The notes under the pieces were generated by a model. The model had not been told where the DNA came from. It saw only the letters and a program-made list of their open reading frames with translations, and made no database searches. A program made the position numbers and the translations under genes. Below are positions 6,585-13,944 of a DNA stretch of 64,000 bases, piece by piece; position 1 is the stretch's first letter, and every line of letters starts with the position of its first letter. The stretch is from a virus. The stretch spans positions 1 through 64,000 of IMG/VR virus record IMGVR_UViG_3300044691_000355; one strand, given 5' to 3'.

Positions 6585-6759
6585 GCAAACCTCACCAATT
6601 TAGTGCGCCAATATCATGGTCAAAACATTAGGTCAAATTAAATGTACACGCGTTTTTTAGGGTTTTGCCTGACAGTTTCAAGCTATACATACTCCAACAA
6701 CATCATTACCAGATTTTTTTATTATCGTCGAGATAAATAAACGGAAGTCAAGCATAATG

Positions 6760-6775
6760 TACCTGGAATCAGGTA
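6760..6775. promoter_or_regulatory. Perfect palindrome TACCTG-GAAT-CAGGTA
   Basis: A 6-base inverted repeat with a 4-base spacer in the AT-rich control region, preceded by G to give GTACCTG. It resembles the other GTAC-containing palindromes near control regions (53641, 60697), so it is a candidate operator. Confidence 0.4.
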
Positions 6776-6890
6776 ATAAATCGGCCTCCACAGATGCCAC
6801 AGGACGGGCTTTCAGCCCATTGCGATAGGAATGCCAAGGGTACACCTTACGCGTACCAGGGACGGCCTACGCCCCTCCTATGCGCTTTCC

Positions 6891-6902
6891 AAAATACTTT
6901 TA
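6891..6902 (+). repeat. AATACTTTTA element, copy 1
   Basis: AAAATACTTTTAGACGCG occurs in the leader of the DUF932 gene. The same 18 bases apart from the first A recur at 9900. Confidence 0.5.
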
Positions 6903-7028
6903 GACGCGCGGCAAATTTCAATGAAAAATAAACATGAAATATGTCACATACCCTCTATACGCCTAACTTGGAGTACGCTAAACTTGCACCTCGGAAAGTT
7001 TGAACGGCTCACCAAGAGGGTTAACACA

Positions 7029-8096
7029 ATGTCAGACAATATCGATATGAGTAACGGTCAAGCCAACGTCGCGGCAGTCGGCGGCGCTGGCAGTATGTGG
7101 CATAAGAAAGGGAATGAAATCCTAGCCACGGACACAATGTCAGATGTCGCGCGCAAGGCAGGCATGGCGCACATCGTCACTTCCTCCCCAGTCACCTACA
7201 CGGACGGCGCTGGCATCGTTCGCGAGATGCCCAATACTCGCGTGAACTTTCGCGCAGATACGGGCGCAGCCCTGGGCATACGCTCGGATGACTACAAAAT
7301 CCTTCAGCCTGCCCAAGTCCTCGAATTTTTGTGGGACTGGTCGAAAAAGAATAATTGCCCTGTCCACACGGCGGGCAGCCTCGCAGGCGGAAAACGCGTT
7401 TGGGCCATGTGCAAGCTCTCGAAGGAGTTCGGGTTCATGCTGCCAGGCAAGGACAAAATCGACTCCTACCTGCGGTTCATGACGGGCTTTGACGGTAAGA
7501 CGGGCACTTCGGCGGTAGGCACCTCCACGCGCCAAGTGTGCGAGAACACTGAGAACCTGATCAATCGCACGGATGGCAAAAATTCCTACAACGTCTCGCA
7601 CATGGCGCAATTCGATCCAGTGGCGCTACAGCAAGCGCTTGGCATGATGGGGGAGTCCCATCGCATCACCTCGCAATTCTGGAATGAGCTGTGCAAGCGC
7701 AAGGTAAACGACGCGGAGCGCGATAAATTCTTCTGCGATCTGTTCGAGATCGATGTAGCGCAACGCGACGCGGTAGACAGCGCGGGCAAAACCATCGTCA
7801 AGACTCGCACGCGCAACATGCTGAGCCAATTGACGGCGGCCTTTAACAACGCCCCTGGGCAGAATCTGAAGTCTGCCAAGGGCACGGCCTACGGCCTTTT
7901 GCAGGCGGTCACGTACTGGACGGATCACGAGTCGCGCTCGAATGACATCCACAAGGATGGCGCTGACGCGGCGCGTTTCAACTCGGCGCAATTCGGCCTC
8001 GGTGCTCGCACGAAAGCGGACGCGCAATACCTTGCGGCAGAGTTGGCGGGTTGCCTGGAACTGGTAGTGCCTGCCTCGCAGCTAGTCGCGGCCTGA
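7029..8096 (+). CDS. DUF932 phage/plasmid-like protein
   Basis: 355 residues from ATG 7029 (AGAGGG upstream). The start of the conserved domain W-H-K-K-G-N-E-I, the early ALGIRSDDYKILQPAQVLEF block, the central H-M-A-Q-F-D-P-V and the C-terminal GTAYGLLQAVTYWTDHESRS block mark the DUF932 (TIGR03299-like) family, frequent on phages and conjugative plasmids. Molecular function is not established. It opens the rightward accessory operon and is followed at once by a strong terminator, so it may be transcribed much more than the genes after it. Confidence 0.85.
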   Translation: MSDNIDMSNGQANVAAVGGAGSMWHKKGNEILATDTMSDVARKAGMAHIVTSSPVTYTDGAGIVREMPNTRVNFRADTGAALGIRSDDYKILQPAQVLEFLWDWSKKNNCPVHTAGSLAGGKRVWAMCKLSKEFGFMLPGKDKIDSYLRFMTGFDGKTGTSAVGTSTRQVCENTENLINRTDGKNSYNVSHMAQFDPVALQQALGMMGESHRITSQFWNELCKRKVNDAERDKFFCDLFEIDVAQRDAVDSAGKTIVKTRTRNMLSQLTAAFNNAPGQNLKSAKGTAYGLLQAVTYWTDHESRSNDIHKDGADAARFNSAQFGLGARTKADAQYLAAELAGCLELVVPASQLVAA

Positions 8097-8109
8097 TCGG
8101 TGAGCCTTA

Positions 8110-8140
8110 CCCCCTGGCAGAAATGTCAGGGGGCTTTTTT
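8110..8140 (+). terminator. Intrinsic terminator after the DUF932 gene
   Basis: CCCCCTGGCA (8110-8119) pairs with TGTCAGGGGG (8124-8133) around a GAAA-type loop, followed by C and six T. A 10-bp GC-rich stem with one G-U pair and a T tract is a classical rho-independent terminator. Confidence 0.85.
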
Positions 8141-8145
8141 GGACG

Positions 8146-8157
8146 AAAATACTTTTA
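8146..8157 (+). repeat. AATACTTTTA element, copy 2
   Basis: AAAATACTTTTACAAGG directly after the terminator, ending 15 bases before the ATG at 8172. Confidence 0.55.
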
Positions 8158-8171
8158 CAAGGATTTTGAAA

Positions 8172-8594
8172 ATGGCTCAGATTCACGGCACTTTTTTATG
8201 CTTCGGCGCGACGGCGGAACCCGGCGTGGTGCTCCTCGGCGCGTATGAGCTGTCAACCATTGGCGAGTCCATGCGCATCGCTGAAACGCGGTGCAGGAAT
8301 ATCCCAGAGGCGCGCGAGCGGGTTTACGCGAAATACTTTTACGCGGGCGTTCAGTACGCCATTCCGGCCTGGGTGCCAGATGCCATGCTCTCGATTGTCG
8401 AGCATTACGCGGGACCTAACAGCCTGCGCATACGCACCCTCGCAGCCATGATTTACGAGGGGAAACATTACGGCTTCAACGGCGACGGCCCCTCCGATCC
8501 CAAGGGCGGCCAGCCTGCATTGCTTGACCCAGTGAAACCGAAACCGCGCAAGCCTTCCGGGGCGGCGCGCATCAAAACCCCTGCGACGGCGTAG
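8172..8594 (+). CDS. Conserved hypothetical protein
   Basis: 140 residues from ATG 8172, which has AAGGA upstream. A compact first domain (AQIHGTFLCFGATAEPGVVL; ARERVYAKYFYAGVQYAIPA) is followed by a Pro/Lys-rich tail (KPKPRKPSGAARIKT). The tail suggests a flexible, perhaps nucleic-acid-contacting end. No family recognised. An internal AAATACTTTTACGCGGG (from 8331) falls in the codons for K-Y-F-Y. Confidence 0.6.
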   Translation: MAQIHGTFLCFGATAEPGVVLLGAYELSTIGESMRIAETRCRNIPEARERVYAKYFYAGVQYAIPAWVPDAMLSIVEHYAGPNSLRIRTLAAMIYEGKHYGFNGDGPSDPKGGQPALLDPVKPKPRKPSGAARIKTPATA

Positions 8595-8599
8595 GCCTC

Positions 8600-8611
8600 A
8601 AAATACTTTTA
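8600..8611 (+). repeat. AATACTTTTA element, copy 3
   Basis: AAAATACTTTTAGCGG, ending about 28 bases before the ATG at 8640; here a separate GGAG ribosome site lies closer to the start. Confidence 0.55.
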
Positions 8612-8639
8612 GCGGCTCGACAATCAAACGGAGAATTCT

Positions 8640-8822
8640 ATGACGAATGTCAACACGAAAATTGCAGGCAAGATTCTGACCATTACGGTGGACCTGAGCG
8701 AACGCCACGGCGCGAGCGCATCCGGGAAGACGACCATCATTGCCAGCACGCAAGGCAACCAGAAACTCCCGGCCCCCTTCGCGGACGTGAGCCTCGGCCT
8801 GAACATCTACACGAAGCCTTAA
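8640..8822 (+). CDS. Small conserved phage protein
   Basis: 60 residues with ribosome site GGAG 7 bases before the ATG. The pattern K-I-L-T-I-T-V-D-L-S-E-R-x-G-x-S-x-S-G-K-T, then I-A-S-T-Q-G-N and ending L-G-L-N-I-Y, belongs to a widespread small phage/prophage family of unknown function that I recognise by pattern only. Predicted all-beta. Confidence 0.65.
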   Translation: MTNVNTKIAGKILTITVDLSERHGASASGKTTIIASTQGNQKLPAPFADVSLGLNIYTKP

Positions 8823-8840
8823 GCCTGGAGTTCCCAGCTT

Positions 8841-8867
8841 GGAGCCCTGCGAATCGCGTAGGGCTCC
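8841..8867 (+). other. Perfect 8-bp intergenic hairpin
   Basis: GGAGCCCT (8841-8848) pairs with AGGGCTCC (8860-8867) between two genes. There is no T tract, so it is more likely an RNA processing or stability element than a terminator. Confidence 0.45.
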
Positions 8868-8885
8868 CGGATGGATCACGGGGCG

Positions 8886-8896
8886 AAATACTTTTA
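8886..8896 (+). repeat. AATACTTTTA element, copy 4
   Basis: AAATACTTTTAGGAGG: the element runs straight into the Shine-Dalgarno AGGAGG of the gene at 8909. Confidence 0.6.
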
Positions 8897-8908
8897 GGAG
8901 GTTTTCAG

Positions 8909-9253
8909 ATGGCGAAGAAAAAAGCGGGCGCGGAAATCAGAAGTGCGGCCAATTCCCCCGAGATGGCTGCGCGACACCCTCACGCACCTGCGCCCTGGAC
9001 AATCGGCAAAGACGAAAACGGCACGGTGATCCGGGACGCTCACGGCTGGAGCATCGCGCATATGTACGGCGTTTGGAATAACGCCCACGCCAATGAGGCG
9101 GTAATCGTGGCGGCCCCCGATACGACAGCGGCGCTGCGCGCGCTTCTCGACTGGGCACGCGAGAACACCTCCCCGACGGACGCCAACAGTCCGCATGAAT
9201 TGCTAATCGCTGCGGCTGCGGCGCTAGTCAAGGCTGACGGGCTGGTTTGGTAA
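8909..9253 (+). CDS. Conserved phage hypothetical protein
   Basis: 114 residues. After a basic leader (MAKKKAGAEIR) comes H-A-P-A-P-W-T-I-G, a beta-hairpin-like block, and N-E-A-V-I-V-A-A-P-D-T-T-A-A-L-R-A-L-L. The order APW...AxxI(V)xAAPD-LxxAL recurs in many phage hypothetical proteins of Proteobacteria. Function unknown. Confidence 0.65.
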   Translation: MAKKKAGAEIRSAANSPEMAARHPHAPAPWTIGKDENGTVIRDAHGWSIAHMYGVWNNAHANEAVIVAAPDTTAALRALLDWARENTSPTDANSPHELLIAAAAALVKADGLVW

Positions 9254-9255
9254 TG

Positions 9256-9265
9256 AATACTTTTA
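9256..9265 (+). repeat. AATACTTTTA element, copy 5
   Basis: AATACTTTTAGGAGA overlapping the stop-proximal spacer of the previous gene and the ribosome site of the gene at 9276. Confidence 0.6.
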
Positions 9266-9275
9266 GGAGATTTCG

Positions 9276-9563
9276 ATGATGCCTAACAGCGAGCGCAAGC
9301 CGGAACAATTCGCCTACCCCTACGTGAACATGAACGGCGATACCCGCGAGACGCTGATCGAGGATCGGCTGGCGACGGTAAACGCGCTGTGTCTCGCTAT
9401 GGAGCGCCTAAGCGCGCAGTACCCCCACGGGCGCAACTACCAGACGGCCCCTCCCGGAGCCTATTTGCGGGCGCGCGAGCTGCACGATGCGCGGGTGGCG
9501 ACACTACGGCGGATCGCGTCAGAAATTTCGGTCGAGGCGCTTTTCATTCAAGGAAACTTTTAG
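9276..9563 (+). CDS. Hypothetical protein
   Basis: 95 residues from ATG 9276 (a second ATG follows at once). Aromatic N-terminus (QFAYPYVNMNGDTRETLIED) then two amphipathic helices. No motif recognised. Ribosome site AGGAG is part of the repeat element. Confidence 0.6.
   Translation: MMPNSERKPEQFAYPYVNMNGDTRETLIEDRLATVNALCLAMERLSAQYPHGRNYQTAPPGAYLRARELHDARVATLRRIASEISVEALFIQGNF
9554..9562 (+). repeat. AATACTTTTA element, copy 6 (partial)
   Basis: AAACTTTTAGGAGCG lacks the central TA but keeps the ACTTTTA-AGGAG fusion before the ATG at 9571. Confidence 0.5.
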
Positions 9564-9570
9564 GAGCGAA

Positions 9571-9900
9571 ATGATGAACAAAAAAGACCTCGCCATCGTG
9601 GCCAAGGCCGTCCGACTGGTGCGGCCGATCTCGACCGACACGAGCAATCACGGAGTGCGCGCGGCTCACGAGGCGCTCGATCAGTTTGTCCGCGAACTGG
9701 CTGATCTACTGGGGAGCCAGCGCAACGGATTTCTCAAAAGGCAAGCATTCATCGCCGCGTGCCAAACCGGCGGCGACCCCCCGGATCGGCTGCCTCATTC
9801 TGGAGGCCTCGCCGATAGCGATACCCAGCACGGGCGCTACATCGATTGCGGCCCGCAAGCCTGGGACGATTCCGGGCGCGGGGACTTCGATGGCGACTGA
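9571..9900 (+). CDS. Hypothetical protein
   Basis: 109 residues. N-terminal helices (NKKDLAIVAKAVRLVRPIST; HEALDQFVRELADLLGSQRN) are followed by a Gly/Asp-rich tail that ends in D-F-D-G-D. Overlaps the next gene by 11 bases. No family recognised. Confidence 0.6.
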   Translation: MMNKKDLAIVAKAVRLVRPISTDTSNHGVRAAHEALDQFVRELADLLGSQRNGFLKRQAFIAACQTGGDPPDRLPHSGGLADSDTQHGRYIDCGPQAWDDSGRGDFDGD

Positions 9901-10132
9901 AATACTTTTAGACGCGATCACGGCGCGCCTGGCACAGCATGTGGAGTACAGCCTCAAGCGCGACGAGTGCGCCCGCCGGGCAATCGCTTTGTTCGAGAGC
10001 GGCAAGGTCGATGAGGGCATGGACGTGGCCGAAGAGGCGGAACTTTGGGCTCTTAGAGCGATGGCGCTGGAGCCCGGCAACGAAAGGAGTAATCCGAATG
10101 ACGAGCGACCGAAAGATTCAAATTCTGCTTGA
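9890..10132 (+). CDS. Hypothetical helical protein
   Basis: 80 residues from ATG 9890; a longer frame begins upstream inside the previous gene. Helical throughout (ITARLAQHVEYSLKRDECAR; VDEGMDVAEEAELWALRAMA). Its fourth to eighth codons contain copy 7 of the AATACTTTTA element. Overlaps the next gene by 35 bases. Confidence 0.55.
   Translation: MATEILLDAITARLAQHVEYSLKRDECARRAIALFESGKVDEGMDVAEEAELWALRAMALEPGNERSNPNDERPKDSNSA
9900..9911 (+). repeat. AATACTTTTA element, copy 7, inside coding sequence
   Basis: AAATACTTTTAGACGCG just after the start codon at 9890. The match to copy 1 extends through GACGCG, longer than the core. Confidence 0.5.
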
Positions 10133-10328
10133 GGCAATCGAGGCCGAGCGTGACAACCTGTCTCGCGCAGCATCGGTGCTCGGGTGCCTTGCAATCGCGA
10201 TGGAACACGGGGAGCGCGGGCACAAGGGGCCGTACTACCCGGACGTGGCACAGATCGCGCTCGACATGGTGAGGAAATCCATCGGCGCATTGGACCCGAT
10301 CAACTTGCCGAGTGGAGCGACGCCATGA
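10098..10328 (+). CDS. Small helical protein, paralogue of 511-747
   Basis: 76 residues with AAAGGAG 7 bases before the ATG. ASVLGCLAIAMEHGERGHKG and P-Y-Y-P-D-V-A-Q-I-A-L-D-M-V align with the protein at 511-747. The family therefore exists in both the leftward and rightward accessory operons. Stop overlaps the next start by ATGA. Function unknown. Confidence 0.65.
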   Translation: MTSDRKIQILLEAIEAERDNLSRAASVLGCLAIAMEHGERGHKGPYYPDVAQIALDMVRKSIGALDPINLPSGATP

Positions 10329-10549
10329 TGAGCCCCCACGAACAGAAAAAACTTTTGGAGACTTTCATCGACGGCGTGAAAGAGGAGCTGATCAAGCGCT
10401 CCGACCGCTGGCCGCCCGAGTGGGACGGTCACGAACTGCGGGAGCTGGCGGCCGATGCCTTCGACTGTGAGCGAACGGCCCTCATGAAGACGAGCCGCAA
10501 GCGCCTCCGGGAGTATCAGAACGAGTGTCTCGTCAACAATCTTTTTTGA
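10325..10549 (+). CDS. Hypothetical protein
   Basis: 74 residues from ATG 10325 (ATGA overlap). Helical and charged: HEQKKLLETFIDGVKEELIK, then W-P-P-E-W-D-G-H-E-L-R-E-L-A-A-D-A-F. Such W-x-P-x-W-[DN]-G-x-E-[LI]-R motifs recur in small phage proteins; role unknown. Confidence 0.6.
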   Translation: MMSPHEQKKLLETFIDGVKEELIKRSDRWPPEWDGHELRELAADAFDCERTALMKTSRKRLREYQNECLVNNLF

Positions 10550-10603
10550 CGCTGGTACGAGTTTCGCGTATACTTCACTCAGGTACTTTTACAGGAGCGG
10601 AAA

Positions 10604-10756
10604 TTGCAATTCACCATCCCCATCAAGCAGAGTGCAAAACGGGCGCGCAATCGCCGACTGTGTTGCCGCTGCGACGCGCTGCCCTTTCCGCATCGCAGGG
10701 GATCGAGCTACGACATGGGGCGCATCGTTGCACGCTGCCCACCACTGGAGAAATGA
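10604..10756 (+). CDS. 50-residue Cys/Arg-rich protein with TTG start
   Basis: Reads L(M)-Q-F-T-I-P-I-K-Q-S-A-K-R-A-R-N-R-R, then C-C-R-C and a later ARCPPLEK. The TTG has a good ribosome site (CAGGAGCGG) preceded by GTACTTTTA, a variant of the repeat element. The stop overlaps the next start (ATGA). Probably a small zinc- and RNA/DNA-binding protein. Confidence 0.5.
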   Translation: MQFTIPIKQSAKRARNRRLCCRCDALPFPHRRGSSYDMGRIVARCPPLEK

Positions 10757-10941
10757 GCATGGAATCGACCATTGTCACGCTACAAGCGAAGGGCCACGAG
10801 TACACGTTGCACGTCGAGTTCGATGTGCGTCGTGCGGCCGAGGAACTTTTACATCGCGCGGTTCGCAACAAGTCCCACGTGGCCCGCGCCGTTAATGGCG
10901 CGCTCAAGGTCAAGATGATTGCCAAGGTGCCAACCAAATGA
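10753..10941 (+). CDS. Hypothetical protein
   Basis: 62 residues from ATG 10753 (ATGA overlap); a second ATG two codons later is possible. A beta start (STIVTLQAKGHEYTLHVEFD) and a helix-strand end. No motif recognised. Confidence 0.55.
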   Translation: MSMESTIVTLQAKGHEYTLHVEFDVRRAAEELLHRAVRNKSHVARAVNGALKVKMIAKVPTK

Positions 10942-11240
10942 AGACTGATCGCAACTGCCCATACTGCGGCGAGGGGCCGGTACCAGGACCCACGGCAACG
11001 CTTTTCGGCGTCCGCGCTCGCTGGCATCCAAAATGTTTTACGGCGACGCAAGCTCAGGGCTTCGCAAAACAGGCAGCCCCGAAAGGCTACCGCTACATCG
11101 TGCGCTTGAGCGACTCGCACAGGATTATGGGCATGTGGGTCAACCGCCCGGATGCCTGCGAGCAAGCCTGGGACTGGAATCGGGCACGCTCTGACGGGCA
11201 AGGGCATGTCTACATCGAGGATCAAGGAGAAACCGCATGA
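10938..11240 (+). CDS. Zinc-binding hypothetical protein
   Basis: 100 residues. N-P-Y-C style site: N-C-P-Y-C-G-E-G-P-V-P near residue 7 and W-H-P-K-C-F near residue 30 give a CxxC...HxxC zinc ribbon, followed by an alpha/beta half with RYIVRLSDSHRIMGMWVNRP. ATGA overlaps at both ends. Function unknown. Confidence 0.6.
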   Translation: MKTDRNCPYCGEGPVPGPTATLFGVRARWHPKCFTATQAQGFAKQAAPKGYRYIVRLSDSHRIMGMWVNRPDACEQAWDWNRARSDGQGHVYIEDQGETA

Positions 11241-11680
11241 CTCACATTTATTACAACGTCGCACCCCGCTACTCGTGCGGCTCCCCGGCTCAGGTTGACC
11301 GTAAGACGGCGCTTCGCGTAGCAGGTCAGGAAATCGACGGCTACCAGCGGGCGATTGAGGGCGCGTATGGGGAGGAGGAGCGCAAGCACGCGCTGGCCGT
11401 CGGCACCTCCGGCATTGTCGAGGAGCGCGAAGTCTTTGCGCACCACTACCTCGCAATCGACTGCATCACGGGCCAACGGCGCGACAGCCGACAGCCGAGC
11501 AGAGAGCAGCTCGCGGCGGTCGAGCGCTGGAAGCGGCTGCACGGGCGGCACTGGAAAAACGCGTTGAGCGATGCATGGATGCGTGCGGGCGAAGGCGTCC
11601 ACGGCTACGAGCCAGCCCTCCAGCAACTGAGAAACAACTTCGGCCCCTCGTGGCTCTACAGCCGCAAGGTAAAGACATGA
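11237..11680 (+). CDS. Hypothetical protein
   Basis: 147 residues, helical, rich in Arg/Glu, with CGSPAQVDRKTALRVAGQEI and a C-terminal block G-P-S-W-L-Y-S-R. Predicted soluble. No known family. Coupled on both sides by ATGA. Confidence 0.6.
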   Translation: MTHIYYNVAPRYSCGSPAQVDRKTALRVAGQEIDGYQRAIEGAYGEEERKHALAVGTSGIVEEREVFAHHYLAIDCITGQRRDSRQPSREQLAAVERWKRLHGRHWKNALSDAWMRAGEGVHGYEPALQQLRNNFGPSWLYSRKVKT

Positions 11681-12264
11681 GCGGCAAGCTTTATCTGTGC
11701 CCAGAGACAGGCGCAACTGTCTGGGACCCCAATGCCATCGAGAAGGAAAAGCCGATGAACGAATATTTCACCATCAGCGTCCTGGACCTGAATGCGGGCA
11801 CGCGGGTCACAGAGACCTTCCGATCAGCGCACAAGGCGACGCAGAGGGTTGACCAGATCAATTTCCAAAGTGCAGCGACCCACATCAGCGCTGAGTACAT
11901 CGGGGACATCCGGGCGCGCAAGTACGTCAAGCAATTTGCACGCGTCCGCGAGGTTCAAGATGAATTGTTACGGCAGCATCAGCTAGCGGAGCAAAAGAAA
12001 AGGAAAAGCGCCAGCGCCGAATGGAAGCCGGTGATGTGGATTCCAGAAAAGAGCGTGGTCATCATTCAATTAGGGGATGAGAATAATTCGTGCATGGTCC
12101 GGGGAGATAAGCACGAAGTCAACGCGAAGCTCATCAATGACGCGCCCAAATTGTTAGCGGCGTTGCGTGACGTGGTGCGGTGGCTCGATAACACGGGGCA
12201 CCTATACAGCACCGACTCCCTGGTGCCGCACTTGCGCGCTGCCATCAAGGACTTGGACGTATGA
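11677..12264 (+). CDS. Two-part hypothetical protein
   Basis: 195 residues from ATG 11677 (ATGA). A short N-terminal segment with C-P-E-T-G-A-T-V-W-D, a central helical part, and a C-terminal D-A-P-K-L-L-A-A-L-R-D-V-V-R-W-L-D block that recurs at the end of many phage proteins. Internal ATG at 11755 (MNEYFTISVLDL) could give a shorter product. Confidence 0.55.
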   Translation: MSGKLYLCPETGATVWDPNAIEKEKPMNEYFTISVLDLNAGTRVTETFRSAHKATQRVDQINFQSAATHISAEYIGDIRARKYVKQFARVREVQDELLRQHQLAEQKKRKSASAEWKPVMWIPEKSVVIIQLGDENNSCMVRGDKHEVNAKLINDAPKLLAALRDVVRWLDNTGHLYSTDSLVPHLRAAIKDLDV

Positions 12265-12494
12265 ACGCGCAATACGTGGCCCCGAAAATGAACCCGTCGG
12301 AACTGCTGGCCTATGGCCTTCAGCAGGCCCGCAAAGCCGGGCACGCGCGCAAGTTTCCCGTCTATGGCGTCTGGCATAACGGCGAACTCGTCTTCTATGC
12401 CTACGGTCGGCGCAGCGCGGCGGCACGCTGGGCCGGGGAGCGTGAGAACGGGTTTTTAGGCGCGCTCACGGTCACGTACATGGGGCGCGGTTGA
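12261..12494 (+). CDS. Hypothetical protein
   Basis: 77 residues. Helix NPSELLAYGLQQARKAGHAR, then beta block FPVYGVWHNGELVFYAYGRR. No family recognised. ATGA overlap with the upstream gene; the next gene is separated by a 118-base structured spacer. Confidence 0.6.
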   Translation: MNAQYVAPKMNPSELLAYGLQQARKAGHARKFPVYGVWHNGELVFYAYGRRSAAARWAGERENGFLGALTVTYMGRG

Positions 12495-12496
12495 TT

Positions 12497-12596
12497 CGAT
12501 GAGGGCATTTAGTGGAAATCGAGGGGACAGAACGACAAGGACCGGGGACGCCCGGTGACCGGACAAGCCTCTTGACTAAGTGCCCTCTTCCAATCG
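12497..12596 (+). ncRNA. Candidate structured RNA leader of the DUF7694-like gene
   Basis: GAGGGCATTTAGT (12501-12513) pairs with ACTAAGTGCCCTC (12575-12587) at 12 of 13 positions plus one G-U or mismatch. Inside it are GAGG (12521-12524) with CCTC (12569-12572) and a perfect hairpin ACCGGG-GACG-CCCGGT (12541-12556). CGAT (12497-12500) can extend the outer stem to ATCG (12593-12596). No T tract follows; the gene's ribosome site lies a few bases beyond. It could be a riboswitch-like leader or a processed small RNA. Confidence 0.5.
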
Positions 12597-12612
12597 ACTA
12601 CGAGGTGATGAA

Positions 12613-13314
12613 ATGAAACCCTTACAACCAGCCACGCCCATGCCGCCGAAGTGGACCACGTGGGCCGCCTCCGTGTTCAAGAGCACTGGCCTGTCGATGG
12701 AGCAGATCAAAAAAATCTACGATGAGGAATTCCTTGAGGGGCAGACCTGGATGAATGGGCAATACGTGGTCATCCAAAAAGATTTTCCGAGTGGGATGAC
12801 GCACTTGTCGATCAGGCGGCAGGATCGCAGGGCGTGCCGCGACTGGCGCGATTTTCAGGCCATCAAGAATCAGCTCTGCGGCGACGAGCGTGAAGCCATC
12901 GAGCTATACCCGGCTGAGTCGCGCGTGGTGGACACGGCGAATCAGTTTCACCTGTGGGTGATGCCGGAGGGCGAGAAGCTTCAGATCGGCTGGAGCGTGC
13001 GCAGCGTCTGCGGGCCGGATCAGATGCCCATACCCGGCGCGGTGCAGCGGGCCTTTGACGCGGAGGATCGCATGAGCGGCCCCGTCAATATGCAGGCAGT
13101 CGCCCAAATCCGCGACAAGGTCCGCTTGGTGGCCGCCGATCCTGCCTACTTCGGCGTGCTCTCGACGGGCGAGAAATGCGCGGTGGCCCTCGTGCTCGAT
13201 GACCCGGAACTCTGCAAATGGTGGGGCACGATGCTCGACTGCGTTGACCGGCTCGAAGGCGATTGGATACAGGCTGCAATCTACGTACAACGCAACGGAT
13301 GGAACCCAGAATGA
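12613..13314 (+). CDS. DUF7694-like phage protein
   Basis: 233 residues from ATG 12613 with GAGGTG upstream. The block THLSIRRQDRRACRDWRDFQ followed by I-K-N-Q-L-C-G-D-E-R-E-A-I-E-L-Y-P-A-E-S-R matches a widely distributed phage domain of unknown function, located here in the first half. The second half appears unrelated (VQRAFDAEDRMSGPVNMQAV). Preceded by the RNA element at 12497-12596. Confidence 0.7.
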   Translation: MKPLQPATPMPPKWTTWAASVFKSTGLSMEQIKKIYDEEFLEGQTWMNGQYVVIQKDFPSGMTHLSIRRQDRRACRDWRDFQAIKNQLCGDEREAIELYPAESRVVDTANQFHLWVMPEGEKLQIGWSVRSVCGPDQMPIPGAVQRAFDAEDRMSGPVNMQAVAQIRDKVRLVAADPAYFGVLSTGEKCAVALVLDDPELCKWWGTMLDCVDRLEGDWIQAAIYVQRNGWNPE

Positions 13315-13643
13315 TTACTGTCATCAAGATCGATGTGAAGCACCGAGCGATCCTACGGATCGATATAGGCAAGACGCTCACGGACTTTTACCAGCACATC
13401 GGCTGCAACTGCATGGAGGCGGTGCGCGTTGCCGGGCTCGTGCCCACGGATCGGCTCTACGTCGATGAGGAGGGGTTGCTCACGCCGGGCAAGGCATTCT
13501 TTTTGATCGAGGGGTACGCGCAGCCCCTCGCGGGCAATGGCTTGATCGTCGGGCACAACGATGAGGGCGAATCGGTGAGCGCGGCAACGCCGCTCGGCAA
13601 AGTCTGGCCGCGCATCCAATTTTTAGAGGGGATTTCGACATGA
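13311..13643 (+). CDS. DUF3846-like protein
   Basis: 110 residues from ATG 13311 (ATGA). The order D-R-L-Y-V-D-E-E-G-L-L-T-P and Q-P-L-A-G-N-G-L-I-V-G-H-N-D-E-G-E fits the DUF3846 family of phages and plasmids, whose function is unknown. Small beta-rich protein. Confidence 0.65.
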   Translation: MITVIKIDVKHRAILRIDIGKTLTDFYQHIGCNCMEAVRVAGLVPTDRLYVDEEGLLTPGKAFFLIEGYAQPLAGNGLIVGHNDEGESVSAATPLGKVWPRIQFLEGIST

Positions 13644-13867
13644 GCAGAATGTTTGCGGTAGTGAACGATGTGGAAAAGACGGCGGTATTTGTCAAGCTGG
13701 GCGAGGTGGGATTCTGGCCGTGTAAGCCGGAGCATGAGCCTACGTGGTCACGGATGCACCACGCGCAAGGCGAGGCGGTGACGGCGGCGGCTAAGGCGGG
13801 ATCGATCTTAGGCTGGAATGTACCGGCGGCACGGGCGGCGGTTGAGGCGGCCAGGGCTACCCCGTGA
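13640..13867 (+). CDS. Hypothetical protein
   Basis: 75 residues. Beta-hairpin start (MFAVVNDVEKTAVFVKLGEV), Trp-containing middle, alanine-rich helical end (NVPAARAAVEAARATP). No motif. Ribosome site AGAGGGG shares the TTTTTAGAGG context with the repeat element. Confidence 0.6.
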   Translation: MSRMFAVVNDVEKTAVFVKLGEVGFWPCKPEHEPTWSRMHHAQGEAVTAAAKAGSILGWNVPAARAAVEAARATP

Positions 13868-13944
13868 ACGACGTACCGCTGATCGCTGGCCCTCCCCTGC
13901 AAGCTTCACGTATCATGGTCGCTACTCGTAATAGCGGAGGTGGT

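Larger units (their letters stand above)
6480..7028. promoter_or_regulatory. Divergent control region between the two accessory operons
   Basis: About 550 bases without a convincing gene, more AT-rich than its flanks. It separates the leftward operon (start 6479) from the rightward operon (start 7029). It contains a leftward promoter candidate, one palindrome and the first copy of the AATACTTTTA element, listed separately. An open frame begins at 6831 and runs into the DUF932 gene, but it lacks the family's N-terminus and a ribosome site, so I treat 6831-7028 as leader. Confidence 0.5.

Noticed and set aside
6831-7028. In-frame extension upstream of the DUF932 gene
   Set aside because: No ribosome site at 6831 and the DUF932 domain begins after 7029; the repeat element inside is better read as leader.
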